Shown here piece by piece: positions 23,501 to 38,500 of a stretch of DNA of 64,000 nt. Each line of letters opens with the position of its first letter. Positions within the stretch are counted from its first letter, which is position 1. Both the position numbers and the translations under genes were made by a program. The notes under the pieces were generated by a model. That model saw nothing but the letters and a program-made list of their open reading frames with translations, made no database searches and had not been told where the DNA came from. This DNA comes from Siphonodentalium dalli (taxonomy: Eukaryota > Mollusca > Scaphopoda > Gadilida > Siphonodentaliidae): assembly GCA_032622095.1 (NCBI GenBank), contig CP136065.1, positions 241,903,530 to 241,967,529 of the forward strand. The letters run 5' to 3'.

Positions 23501-26500
23501 AGTTAATAAACTAACACGTATAATAACCAAGTGAGTCACAATTTGCTACCTTTTCGGATAATGCAGATAATGTTCGGGATATATGTAAAAAATTAGCATT
23601 TTACAAATTTGGTAGCCATTTTGGAAGCCATCTTGAGCAATTTGGTCTATAAACACTGTATGTGACACATTTAAGATAGACCAAAACAATAAACACCTTT
23701 CAATCGAAAGATAGTTATATTTTACCTGAAAAAATGGTCCAAATCTGAAAACTGAATTTTTGCCAATATTTATATCAAGTTTTTTAGAGAAAAGTCCAAT
23801 ATTTTTTACGATGTCAGTGGTGAAAATAGTAACAATTAACCATGGTGCATCAGACATGTTAGTATTCAATGAATAGAATGCAGAATATCCAATTTTATAC
23901 ATCAACACAACTTGTAAGCTATTGCAGGACACGCTGGTGTAATATTTACCATTTTCCATATTTTGGCGGCCATATTGGAGCCATTTTGAGTCAAAGTAAG
24001 AATTTTGGTTCCAGTGATTTGGAATATTCATAGGTAATGATATGCCTCACTTACATTACAAAGTTCTGTTCATTTCTTGTTGAAATATGACTTGAATCCA
24101 AATTGTGATTTTTTTTGTGAAATTTTATACCGCATTCTGTACAATCGAATTTTTGAGGGATCAGAAGGGGTTAGGACCCCAATAATTGCATATTTAATTG
24201 CTCCAATGATCAGTTAATATACAAAACACAAAATAAAATTGCATTACTCAACCAGTTCCAAACAGCATGAATTGATCTAGAAGATATTTGTGACAAAATG
24301 TCATATTTTCAACTTCCGGCGGCTATTTTGGCGGCCATCTTGGATGGTGAGTTTCAATTTTGGCCCAAAAAAGTGTCATTATGTCTTAGCTTCACGAAAA
24401 TATATACATTTGTATACATTTTACTAGATTTTCCCGCTATAATTTTCATAAAACTGGCTCACTTATAGTTCTAGAAAATGGATCGGGTTGTTGGGGGGGG
24501 GGGGGGGGGGGGGGGGTTAACAAGTCTCGTTCTTATCAGAAAACGACATGAATATATATTTCTTAAGTTGATCGTATCGATTTAGGGATGCATTGGTTGT
24601 AATAGTGCAACGTTCCAGGGGTGTACGCACATACACACACGTTGGACGAATGCAATCATGTAAATAAAAGTGAATTTTTACGTTTTGAGGGGTGACCCGA
24701 TGACCCCCTTCTTATCTTAAAACCCCAGGAAAAGTTGCTTCTTAAGTTGTGTTTTTATAATTAGTATATATCAAAGTACTTTGAGACCAAAAATTATGGA
24801 TGTACGCGAAAGTGTAAAAAAAACGTGAAAAATCACGTTTTGGGGTTTAGCATGGGACCCCCTTTCTTATCTTGAAACCCCAGGAAAATCCCTTTCTTAA
24901 GTTGTGTTTTCTTAATGGGTACACTTAGGAGTATCATCAAACCAAAATTCATCGATGTACGCGGAAGTGTAAATAGAAGTGATTTTTGGCACTTTTTGGG
25001 GTTCAGCAATGCGCAACTTAAGAAATCGTTTTTTCAGAATGTTCCATTATTGGTACCAACTTTAGGGTGTCAAACCTTTTGTACGCTAAAGTGTAAATAA
25101 AACATATGCGGGCTCCCTAACTATAATGAAAGGTTAATTAAGACTCAACCCTGTATGATCACTAATGTAAGTTGTAACAACTGTACTAAAAGGTTTAACC
25201 CTTTACCCAACAGAACGGCCTGTGCCAATGCATTCTCTTATATATGCGAGTCGACCATAGGTCACCTCGCATATATAAGAGAATGCATTGGCTTAACACA
25301 TTAAAAAATATAAAATTGTTAAAGAATGTAAGAAAAAATGGTAAAAAGTGTTAAAAAAAGAATTTTTGTTAGGCCAATGCATTCTCTTATATATGCGAGG
25401 CGACCTATGGTCGACTCGCATATATAAGAGAATGCATTGGCACAGGGCATAACTGTAACTATCACAATGTGGTCAAGGAGCCGGTTCCAATGATATCCAT
25501 ATTTGTATGGTTCTATTGAGACAGACCGAAGATATTTTAGGCTGTTGAAGCTTTATTTGGCCAGTTCTGGCCGGTTTGTTGGGTAAAGGGTTAATCATTA
25601 TGGTCAAGAACAATAGTTGTAGATGTTTCACATTGAATTATTATGGAAACACCTGGCATGACATTATTAGTTGTATATTTGCATAAACATTTATGGAAAC
25701 ACCTGGCATGACTCTATGTATGGAAATGAATTCAATTGATGTGTTGCATATGTGTGGTGTATTCAGTATCCTAATTGAAAAGCTTATACTTGTGCGTGCG
25801 TGTCATTCCTGATTGGCCAGGATCATTTTGTCAGCAGCTGTATTGAGTTCCAGCCTCCAGTTGTCCCTTATAGGTTTAGTGGTAATATTAGAGACGTTTC
25901 TCAACTCACAGATAGTCTCATCATAGATTTACGACTGCGTTTGGCTATTCATAGTCATAATATTCATGTAGGGCCCAAAATTTGTTTCCCAAAGCATGGA
26001 TAATTATGCGTAGTGAGATTTTTGCTTTTGACAATTTACCAGATTAAAGGGATACTGTACCCAAATGTTGTTGTTGGTTTCTTTAGTCTTTAGTTTCTGT
26101 AGAATAAGATAACCAGATTTCCATTATTTGAAAGTCTGTTGAGTACGAAGTAATGTTAATGATGACAGATTAGCCGGAATGCGAAAATACCAAGTGTCGT
26201 TGTCGAGTATAATTTTTGGACAGTTTTCAAGAAAAATAATGTATCAAATAAATGTTATATTATATGTATACTAGTCCCATATACTCATTTAAGTCATTGT
26301 ATAGTCACTAGTCAGTGAGTGGCTTGAGTTTATGCCCAGTATCAACATAATTTTTTACACGATCATCTGTGCCACGTTTTTTCCCAATCCACTATCCGTG
26401 AATTATGTTGATTACGTCTTATTTACAAAAATTCGTAATTTAATTTATGACTCCAGCCATAAATTAAATTTATATCAAATTATTAACTTTGATTTTAAGA

Positions 26501-29500
26501 TAACCTATTAACCTGAACGTTTACAGAATACATCTTCGACTCAAATTACTCAGTTTTCTATATATTATCGATATCAGATCGTTGTTATCACCAGGAATTT
26601 ATTGAAAATTGCGTACAGTACCCCTTTAAGCACAATACGTAAATTTATATTCAATCTGTCAATTGATGATAGTTGCCTCATGCTTGATCAGTGATGGCTG
26701 TAAGACAAAACAAAACTAATTGACTAGTATCTGTATCTTTATCCTTCTATGACTGGAGCTTCCTGAAGTTTTGCGAAAACCCAGCGCCAATGCATTCTCT
26801 TATATATGTGAGACTCCCATAGGGAGCCTTGCATATATAAGAGAATATATTGGCTTAACAATATTTACCTTGACCTTGTAAGCCAATGTATTCTCTTATA
26901 TATGTGAGGCTCCCTATGGGGAACTCACATATATAAGAGAATGCACTGGTACAGGATCTTTAATGCTGCACCAGCATGGCTCCCGCCATGAAAGGGTTAA
27001 TGAAGTTTTTGGTACCAAGCAATTGGTATGTATCAGGATGTATCAGGCCTCAAAATAGTGATGTTTCCGGTAACCCACCCGCCGCAAGTCCAGACCTCCG
27101 CCCCTACTAATTATATTGACTCCGTGAAAGTATAAAAACTGAAACAAAAACAATTTTTTATAGATCTCATTCAACTGACATCTATCACCATTAAAGCTGA
27201 ATTCCACAAATAAGTGTTTGCTACGCAAATCAGATTTTGGCACTTGTGCGAATCGAGTATCAATTGTGAATCTCAGCAAATTTTTAAGTGAATTTATTCG
27301 GTGATATGGAAAATTAAGCCCAGCATATTCCACAAGTTCAAAAACTGGGAAGGTTTTAATGTTCTAACCTGTTCTGATGGGGAACTTTATAACTTTGAAC
27401 AAACAACTCAGGGAACATATCTCTTTATTAATACTTGTTCCTCAATAATTTATTTCACAGTAGGTTACCAGCTTGATATTGCATGCCTTAAGGATGGATT
27501 ATCTCTTCCCAAATATGTTTTATAAAGTTTCCAGGGTATAATTTAATAAATATGAATCGAACAGACCTGTCTAGAAATGCTTCTATCAATTAATATTGAT
27601 TTTATATCAAGTGAGACATTTTTTCGTTACTAATTTTAGAACAGACTATTATGCAGCATTCACGCAATCTAAGATAGAGATAGAGTACTCTTTCTCCGCT
27701 AGCCATAAATGTCCCAATTTGATTGATATGATTGTATGTATCATACCAGAAAATTCGAAATAAAAACAATATAAATTGATTGAAGCATTTCCAGACAGGG
27801 GTCTTCGCTTCATATTTATTTTTTTATACCCACAAAACTATATAACACGTTTTTAGGAGGAGATACAGTAATGCCCTAAGTAATCGACCCCTTAACCACA
27901 TCAGAATTATGGGTAACTTTTCAGGATTTAGTTGGAAATATGGCTTGTTGCCATTCATCAGAAAGCTCTCACTGGAGCATTACTGTATGGTTAAGGTGTC
28001 GATTACTTAGGGCATTAGTGTAGGCCATCTTTAAATGATGTTTGTGAACTGATTTTGCAATAAACATTGAATTGATTGCCTGGGAAAAATAGCATAGCAA
28101 AGCAAAATCGGCTCACAAAAGTTGTCTAATCATGCAATCTTGAGCTGGGACATTCACCTGCTATACTGTGAAATACATTATTAAGGAACCGGTATTAATT
28201 AAGAAATATATTACCTGCATTGTTTTTTTCAAGTTATAAAGTTCCCGACAGAATATCAAAAAGGTTTTACACTGGTGGAGTATGATCTCTATGGGCGTAG
28301 CCAGAGTAGAGATTCATGGCATAATCTGATGTGGTATTGTATGCAAATCAAGTGAAACCAATTTGCTTACATGTAGATAGATACCAAAGAGGGTGCCGGT
28401 AATGTAGTATTTATGTACACTACAGTATTGTAAAGTTCATGTATTTGTTGATTACTATTCAATATTTTATTTCCTACTATGATAACACAAATAACTTCAC
28501 TTGAATGTATTGCCTGGTCGTCATTAAAATTACATGGGACCATCTTCAATTGAGGCCAATTTCACAAGGAATTTACAGATAACGATATAATAAGTTTCAT
28601 TATCTCACTTTCAACTTTCCCTTGTATAAACGTTCTGCATTGACTATAATCCGAATAAGTTTACATCTGCTTATGAGCAAGGTTGGAAGATATTATAAAC
28701 CAATAAAAGATTATGATGAACGTTATTGTCCAAATTGCAGAAAAAAGTTGAAAATGAAGAACATTTTATATAAAAATGTACCCTATACAATATCTTGATG
28801 GAAAATTATGAATCTATATTTAATAGCGCAGAGGAAATATCAACAGAATCTATTTTAAATCCAACAACATATTGGGATACTAAACATATATGTGTTTTTA
28901 TTAAACACACCCTTGAATTACGAAAGAAGAAAGTAGATAAGGACACTATAAACTAATATGAGCTCATTCTTGTCGGATAGTAATTCTGTATGTCTACATA
29001 CAGCTACATGTATATTATATTTGTTATGATCCATATGTATGTTCAAAATGTATTTATTTGTCTGTATTTGAATAAAGCAAACATGTTTTAACCCTTTACC
29101 CAACAAACCGGCCAAACCCGGCCAAATAAAGCTTCAACAGCCTAAAATATCTTCGGTCTGTCTCAATAGAACCATACAAATATGGATATCATTGGAACCG
29201 GCTCCTTGACCACATTGTGATAGTTACAGTTATGCCCTGTGCCAATGCATTCTCTTATATATGCGAGTCGACCATAGGTCGCCTCGCATATATAAGAGAA
29301 TGCATTGGCCTAAAAAAAAACTTTTTTTTAACACTTTTTACCATTTTTTCTTACATTCTTTAACAATTTTATAATTGCATTGGCACAGGGCCCTTCTGTT
29401 GGGTAAATGGTTAACATGGGCTTTTTCCAATAAAGATTGATTGATTATGTTTGGTTTTATCTGCAGGAAGCTTCTATCAGTTGTATCCCCGCCATAGAAC

Positions 29501-32500
29501 ATTGATCAGTATCAACAAGAGGAATACTGGGAAGACAAATAAAGAGTTTAACCTACGTCACGACTGGAATTCTCTTCTCAGTGATGACGAATCGTTACGC
29601 TTCACGAAATATTCGAGGGAAATGTTCCCTCATGCGGATGACATAGTTCGATACTTCAATGATTACCAGAAAAAACTCAATATCGCTGTTAGTTTCAACA
29701 CAGAGGTTCAAAACATAAGGACCGAAAAAAATGAATCGTCTATGCACGGACACGTGTTCTACATGGAGGACCAGCATGGAAAAGAATATACATGCAGGTA
29801 TTTGTGTATTAAAGGGGTACTGTACACTAAATCCGACCATTTACGTGACCATCTCCATTTTATACTCAACAGTAATATATGCAACAAAAGAATTGAATTT
29901 TAGACATGGATTAGTGCAAAATGCATTAATGTATGACTTTTTTGGCAACTACATGTATGATACCATACATGGTATTGTTGGTAGTGTGCTAATTTTGATC
30001 ACTAAAGAAGAATTCTTAATTTCCATTGATTCTTTTGTATGTTGAAACAAAATTTGAAGTGATAAATATCTGCCACTATAACTGTATATGCTTAATACTT
30101 GACCAAAACATTCTGCATATGGTTAATGTATATCTGTTTATTCATATTTTGATGTATGTATCTGAATTAAATCATGAACAAAACTGCAATCAGGCTTTTA
30201 ACCTTTCTTTACTAAATACTCAATGACTCAAATGTAAAGAGAATATGTTCAACAAACTGTCATATGCCTTTTGCTAAACCTATTATCTGTACATTTCCCA
30301 CCAATGAATAGGAATCCTTCTGCTCTCCTATTATCTTTCGACTGCCATCTGCTCATTTTTTTGAACTCCCCACCAAATGAATAATCAACCATTCCAATAT
30401 ATACTTTTATAGCTGGGTGGGATAATCCATTTTGTAAAGAAAGGATTTAATGTCACACAAAGTTGAACTTATGATGTATCAGGCTGCTGTTGTTTCTCTC
30501 AGTGAAATACGTTGAATTTTTCCATATTCTTAAACAAGGATTACATTCTTGAGCAAATGCAACATTGTTGATAAAAGCTTACCACTCAATTCCAAATACT
30601 TTTGAGAAGAAAAAAAATCTATAAATCTTGTGTGGCCTAATGTATTCAGTTAGCCCTTTCTATTATAAATTCTCATTGACGAGTAGTTATCCCTTCGGAA
30701 ATGCTCAGATAATAAGTTTAACCCTTTCTATACTAAAGCATCATCAATGAGTAGTTATCGCTTAGGAAATGTTCAGATAATAAGTTTAACCCTTTCTATA
30801 CTAAAGCATCATTGATGAGTAGTTATCGCTTAGGAAATGTTCAGATAATAAGTTTAACCCTTTCTATACTAAAGCATCATTGATGCATAGTTGTCCCTTA
30901 GGAAATGTTCAGGTTATAAGTTGAATAAGTTCAACACACAATCTTATTATCTAAACATTTCCAACCAATGAATATGATTCCTTCTGTATTTGGATTATGT
31001 TGTCTGCTTATTATGTTGTCTGCTTATTTTTTCAAGAAAAACCCTTCAGATGATTAATAGACTAATCTAAAGTATACTTTTATAACTGAATGGGAGAATA
31101 CATTTATTATAGAAACAGTTAATAGTCATAGACCACACCTCTATTTACAGTGAATTTGTTGTAGACAGGTGTTATGAATTTTAATAGAGTTACGTATCTT
31201 TGTTTAAATTTATGCTGATTTTGCTTTCCAGAGCAATGGTTCTGGCTACAGGTAATTCCAAACCCAACATTCCTAATGTACCAGGAATAGAGTATGCTGA
31301 AGGATACGAGTCTGTAGACATCGATCCCGAGTCATTCGAAGGACAGAGCGTTCTCATTCTAGGTGAGTGTGTTTCAGAGATCCGTGGTCCAATCATTATT
31401 ACCCAGAATAGAGTATGATACGAGTCTATAGACATCGATCCCGAGTCATTCGAAGGACAGAGCGTTCTCATTCTAGGTGAGTGTGTTTCAGAGATCCGTG
31501 GTCCAATCATTATTACCCAGAATAGAGTATGATACGAGTCTATAGACATCGATCCCGAGTCATTCGAAGGACAGAGCGTTCTCATTCTAGGTGAGTGTGT
31601 TTCAGAGATCCGTGGTCCAATCATTATTACCCAGAATATAGTATGATACGAGTCTATAGACATCGATCCCGAGTCATTCGAAGGACAGAGCGTTCTCATT
31701 CTAGGTGAGTGTGTTTCAGAGCTCCATAGTTCAGTCATTACCAGCAATAGAATACGCTGAACAGTGTTCGCGCTGGACCGAAAAATTTTGTGGCCAAAAG
31801 TTTAGCCAAATGAAAATTTTATTAGCCAAATGAAAAAAACTTTGGCCAAATGTTTTTTGGCCAAATTAAAAAAACTTTGGCCAAATTAAATCCTAATTTT
31901 CTCGGCGCTTCACAATTAATGACTAAAATATTTCCGAAGTACGAAATACTTTTGTCGCCTAACTTTGTCATGAATGTTGATCTATTCAGCGCTTCTTAAT
32001 AAGCTTTCTGTCTCCAATTGGGGTAAAAAAAAGTTTAGCCAAATTCGAAAAAGATTAGCCATTGTCCAATTTGGCCACCGACAGCGCGAACACTGACACT
32101 GAATGATTTGAGTCAGTGGACATCCAGGGAGCATTCTGGTCTTATGACTAATATAATGATATGCATTGCATATTGAATATGATGATTTTGATGGAATTAA
32201 TCTTGCAAATGATCTTGTAAATATCCATGAACCAATATTAACCTACTGCATTGTAATATCGCAAATGCAAAAAAAATTCTTGCATTAACCCCTCCATGAC
32301 TGCTAGTGCTACATTAATTCTCTTTTGAATACAAGCGTTCCCACAGAAACATAGTCCCAGATATTCCCACCAATCGACACGATATATAATTTCTTAAACC
32401 ACAGAATGATCATTTCATGTTTGAAGAATAATTTGCAATATTCAGCAGGTCTACCACTAGTAATCGCTCGTCGATATTGGATCAAGACAAATCATCATCA

Positions 32501-35500
32501 TTGAATGGTTGATTCATTCATCATCATTCACCAATTTCATGCCATCATTACTCACAAATTCTCGGTCTCTAATTTCTAAATGCTTTTGTTGGATAAAAGA
32601 ATTTTATTCACTGTCATTATATTTTATCCATTTGTCTAGCAAAGAGCCCCAAGATTCTTATCCTTTGATAATTCAACATCTACGCGGAGCCAATATGTCA
32701 CCATATCCCATTGGTCATGACGTTGCTAATGTAAATGATATCATGGCAACTCAGAGTACAGTTCAGGTGGAAAAATTAGCTGATAGCAAAGTGCAAATAG
32801 TCTGTTTTGCTTTAAGTATATATATATGAATTTAAATTCTGCAAGTGATTCGCCCCAATTGGAGCTAGCGTGTTATATAAATGAGCTACCATGTAATATT
32901 AGGAAGCTACCGTGTAATATTAGGAATCTACCATGTAATATTAGGAATCTACAGTGAGATATAATGTTAGCGAACAAGAAATTAATAAAAGTTAATATGG
33001 AAGCATAGAATAAAATAGTGTATAGAATTTAATGTTATAATGTCACTTCAATTATTAATGTGACAATTAAGCATCAGATCTAAGTTCCACCTGATACAGG
33101 TGATTAGAAACTTGAGTAGAAAGGAGGTTTCATAGGGATGAAGATTGGCCCATACTAATGAAGCTACTGATGTCCCTTTACAGTAATGCCCTACATTATC
33201 GACTCCTTAACCACAGCAGAATTATGGGTAGTTTTTTGGGATTTACTTGGAAATATGGCTTGTTGCCATTCATCGGAAAGCTCTCAGTGAGAGCTTTCCA
33301 ATGAATGGCAACAAGCCATATTTCCGACTAAATCCTGAAAAATTACCCATAATTCTGCTGTGGTTAAGGAGTGGATTATTTAGGGCATTACTGCACTTAT
33401 TACAGTAATTGACACATGTTTTGAGTTTACCTGTGGTCCTGCATGGCAAGGAGCAAGTTGAATTTGTAATATGTGGTTTTTGACACAATTTTTTTTTTAA
33501 ATAAGCGAAATATGGGTACTGAGTATTGATTCATAAAAATCTTGTCATTGCTGATTGTTTGTTGATTGGAAACCCAGTGGTATAAAAATTATATGTGTTT
33601 ATATAATGTATATTATTTATTGCAGGTAGGGGGAATTCTGCTTTTGAGTTTGCATCCGCTATCTATGGAAATACCAATGTCATTCATATGGTCGGGAGGT
33701 CCAGGGTACGATTTGCGTGGTCAACTCATTATGTTGGGGATCTCAGGTATGTCATCTACATGTATATGTTCGGGAGGTCCAGGGTACGACTCGCATGGTC
33801 AACTCTCATTCTCAATGACTCGGCCATTTCCGCTTCGCTGAGGAAATAATCTCTTCCATAAACAGAAACCATATCTGCCAATCTATTTCAATAACGTGAT
33901 TGATCGTGTTCGTACTACCGGTAAGTATGTCTGTTGGCTGGGATACTCGTCTGTTAAACTTACAATGATGTGAAACACTCCGGTAGGGTGATCAAATAGA
34001 AATGGATGATAATCTTGCTTAAAGTAGTTATTTTAACAAATATCAAATCCAAACTGACAACACACACCGTCATTATTATATATTAATTAAATTCAGTGAC
34101 TCTTGATGGCGAAATCGTTTTCATTACTTTATCGCTGATAGTTGCGTCCCGAATCGAGAAGTAAAAATTCACAATTGAGCATAGTTCAGATTATGTTTTC
34201 TATGGAGTGGGACGGTCAATTTGCTTGAGATTTTCGGCGATGTAGTAGAATGCTACATTCCTCCAGTTGGCATCCTGAATACTAACTTTGTCGCACCCGA
34301 ACAGTCGGCCGACCTTTTATTTTCACATGAATTTCGTTTCCACAGGGCAGTGAATAATGCGTTACTAGATACGTATCAGTTGAAGACGTTGGATGGCATT
34401 CTGGAGGCGAGTTTAGATGAAGTAAAGCTTATCAAAATGGATGACGGCAAGTTTATGCTTGGCTTTAATGATGATGAAACTGAGCAGACTTTGGACCTGT
34501 TTGACAGCTTTGCACTCAGAGAACCATATGATAGGATTATTAGGTGCCTCGGGTTCCAATTTGATACAGCCATTTTCAAGAAGTGAGTATGTCGTCAGAT
34601 AACCCTTTCATGATAGGAGCTGAATTTGTGCAGCATTAAAGATCCTGTGCCAGTGCATTCTCTTATATGCGAGTTTCCCACAGGGAGCCTGACATATATA
34701 AGAGAATTCACTGGCTTACAAGGTGATGGGAGCTGTGCTTGTGCAGCATTAAAGATCTTGTGCCAGAGCATTCTCTTATATGCGAGTCTCCCACAGGGAG
34801 CCTGACATATATAAGGGAATTCACTGGCTTACAATGTCAAGGTAAATATTGTTAGGCCAACGTATTTTCTTATATATGCGAGGCTCCCTGTGGGAGACTC
34901 GCATATATAACAGAATGCATTGGAACAGGGTTTTAGCAAAATTTTAGGAAGCTCCATTCATGGAAGGGTTAAACAACCCTTATGGAGCCCCTCACGGACG
35001 TGGGCAGACGACACTCAGCAATACAAGCTGCCACCTGTATGGGGCTCCCTACAGGAAGCTACTGTCATGGAAGGGTTAAATGACTAAGTACAGTAATGCT
35101 CTAAATAATTGACTCCTTAACAACAGTAGAATTATGGGTAACTTTTCAGGATTTAGTTGGAAATATGGCTTGTTGATGAATCGCAACGGAAAGCTCTCAC
35201 CGAGAGCTTTCCGATGAATTGCAACAAGCCATATTTCCGACTAAATCCTGAAAAGTTAACCATAATTCTGCTGTGGTTAAGGAGTCAATTATTTAGAGCA
35301 TTACTGTATTGGCCGAAGTAAGAATTTTGATTGTGTTAATTCAAGTTTTATTTTGATTTTACTGCATTAATTTCTGAATGCAATACAGATCTGAGTTTTA
35401 GATCTAAATTCCTAAATTACTATTCCTTCAGCTTTGGGGGTGAATAATATTTGATTTGAGTCGAGGCACCCAACCTTCAAAGCTCATAGCTATTAAATTA

Positions 35501-38500
35501 AATTATTTGTTAACCCTTTACCCAACAGAACGGACCTGTGCCAATGCATTCTCTTATATATGCGAGTCGACCATAGGTCGCCTCGCATATATAAGAGAAT
35601 GCATTGGCTTAACACATATTAAAAATTATAAAATTGTCAAAAAGAATGTAGAAAAATATTATAAAAATTGTTAAAAAATGTAAGAAAAAATTATAAAATT
35701 GTTAAAGAATGTAAAAAAAGATTTTTTTTTAGGCCAATGCATTCTCTTATATTTGCGAGGCGACCTATGGTCGACTCGCATATATAAGAGAATGCATTGG
35801 CACAGGGCATAACTGTAGCCATCACAATGTGGTCAATGGACCGGTTCCAATGATATCCTTATTTGTATGGTTCTATTGAGACAGACCCAAGATATTTTAG
35901 GCTGTTGATGCTTTATTTTGGCGTTTTTGGCCATTTTGTTGGGTAAAGGGTTAAGTCAAAGGTGAAATTTTTGATAAAAGGGCAAATTAGTCCAACAAGA
36001 TGCCAAAGTTTAATCACTGTCGATGGTAAAAGCATTGAAAAACATTCTGACAATCATATTCAAATTATAATAAAAGGTCAGCCGACAATGTGGCAAGTCG
36101 ATGCCGCTTTGTTAAAGAAATTAAAAAAATGTTGAACTGTCAAAAGGGTTAATAATTCAGTCAAAAAATATTTTTTCGTAACCGTCCTGAACTGTCAAAA
36201 ATATTTTTGCGTCATCTATACTCCATGGAAATTCAGAAATCAAACATCCATTTCATACAGAAAATTAAAAAAAATGTTGAAAAGGGTTAATAACTGTCAA
36301 AATAGAATTTTTCCATCATCTTTATACATGTTGCACATCTTCAATATATGGGCAACAATATTCTGAAGTTTCAAATCTCTGGGATGAAATCTGTAGGAGG
36401 AGATGATTACACCATGAAGGTACTCAAAAGTGTGATGGACGGATGAACGGGCGGACTGAGCTCGTTTCTATAGTAGTCCCCCATTTCTTTCAGAACGTCG
36501 AGGGACAATAATATTATAATAATAAATTTGTACTAAAATATTTGAACTTACTACATGATTAGCGATGTTTGTTGAAAAATTACTGTAACAAGTATGATAA
36601 CAAGCTCTTGAAACATCTCCAAAACTTTCCGCCCAAGGCCTTCATCGGAGGAATTTAAGGCCTTCATCGGAGGAATTTAATTCACCATAAAAGTTACACT
36701 CATACTGCTGCTTCAACACAATTAAAAGTCATAGCGTTGATTTAATCAACGTTTACCTGTTGATGTCAAACGACATTCCAGATAATGTTGTTTCCCCGCC
36801 AAAATCCCGATCGTCCTTACACTTTGTTTAGCTTGCTATTAAACCCCGCAACTTTCACGAATCTAATTTGAGATCCAATGGTCCTCTTTATGGGAGACCT
36901 TGACTCAGATTTAAGTGAAGATTGTGATGTGCACACATTGGGCACCGCGTTTATGCAATGTGTCATCTGCCAATTTAGGGATATAGAGAAACTAAACTGA
37001 TAAAGAAAAAGAATCTTTCTGGAGACGTTTCTAAAGAAACTAAAAAACTTGTTAACCCTTTACCCAACAAACCGGCCAAATAAAGCTTCAACAGCCTAAA
37101 ATATCTTCGGTCTGTCTCAATAGAACCATACAAATATGGATATCATTGGAACCGGCTCATTGACCACATTGTGATAGTTAGTTAGCCCTGTGCCAATGCA
37201 TTCTCTTATATATGCGAGTCGACCATAGGTCGCCTCGCATATATAAGAGAATGCATTGGCCTAAAAAAATTTTTTTTTTAACACTTTTTACCATTTTTTC
37301 TTACATTCTTTAACAATTTTTAAATTTTTAATGTGTTAAGCCAATGCATTCTCTTATATATGCGAGGCGACCTATGGTCGACTCGCATATATAAGAGAAT
37401 GCATTGGCACAGGGCCCTTCTGTTGGGTAAAGGGTTAATTAATAATAAAAATACTTTCCAGAGAAGATGATGAGGCCTTAGCAGAATGAGATTCCCAGAG
37501 TGATGCTAGCCTGGTGTGCGGGGTAGTGATGCTAGCCTGGTGTGCGGGGTAGAGGCACTAAACTCACCCTTTGGGGACCTCATTCTACAAATGTTCGGCA
37601 CCGTTATAGAACATTAGATTTCAAAAATCAATATCTAATAACTCTGAGCTTTGATATATGGGTTCCTCGACTCGCATCAAATATTTTTTACCCCCGAATC
37701 CAAATAAATAGTAATTGAGGGGCTAGCATCACTAAATTCACCATCTGGGGACCTCATTCTGCTTAGGCCTCATCTTCTCTGGAAAGTTTCGTTATCAAAT
37801 TTCTATAAAATCTAATTCTTCACATACATGTAGATTATATTTCTTTTTTAGTTTAGTTTCTCTGTATTCCCAAATTGGCAGATGACACATTGCATAATCG
37901 AGGTTCCCAAAAGGTGTACATCACAACATTCACCATTTGGGAACTTAAATCTGAGTCTAGGTCTCCCATAGCAGATGAGGCCATGCAGAATTAGGTCCCC
38001 AGAGGGTGAATTTGGTGATGCTAGCCCACTATGCGGGATAGCGTCACTAAATTCACCCTCTGGGGACCTCATTCTGCAAATGACAGGTGCACTAAACTCA
38101 GGCTGGGGCCTGATACATTCTATTATACAAATCAGTTGATAAAAGTTAATGTCACTTCATTGAAATAGCATGGAATTTTAAAAGTTAGTTTCCTTGTTCG
38201 TTATTTTAGTATGGTAGAATACTCTTGGGCTCCAAATAAAATTACAGACCCAAATAATAGTGCAGGGTGGAATTCATCTCAGTTTAATCAATAATTTACT
38301 ATCTAGTCTGGACTGAGATGACTTCAATTCAACTAAAACAAATTACACATATTTAACCGTTTGTCTCTTGTGAAGAGGACTTAACCCTTTACCCAACAAA
38401 CCGGCCAAAACCGGCCAAATAAAGCTTCAACAGCCTAAAATATCTTCGGTCTGTCTCAATAGAACCATACAAATATGGATATCATTGGAACCGGCTCCTT

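Noticed and set aside
23546-24031. 161-codon ORF in a foldback arm
   Set aside because: The homologous stretch in the other three arms is interrupted at different places, so there is no sign of selection for coding.
31190-31747. 185-codon repetitive ORF on the - strand
   Set aside because: Antisense shadow of the 114-bp exon 3 duplication; it stays open only because the period is a multiple of three.
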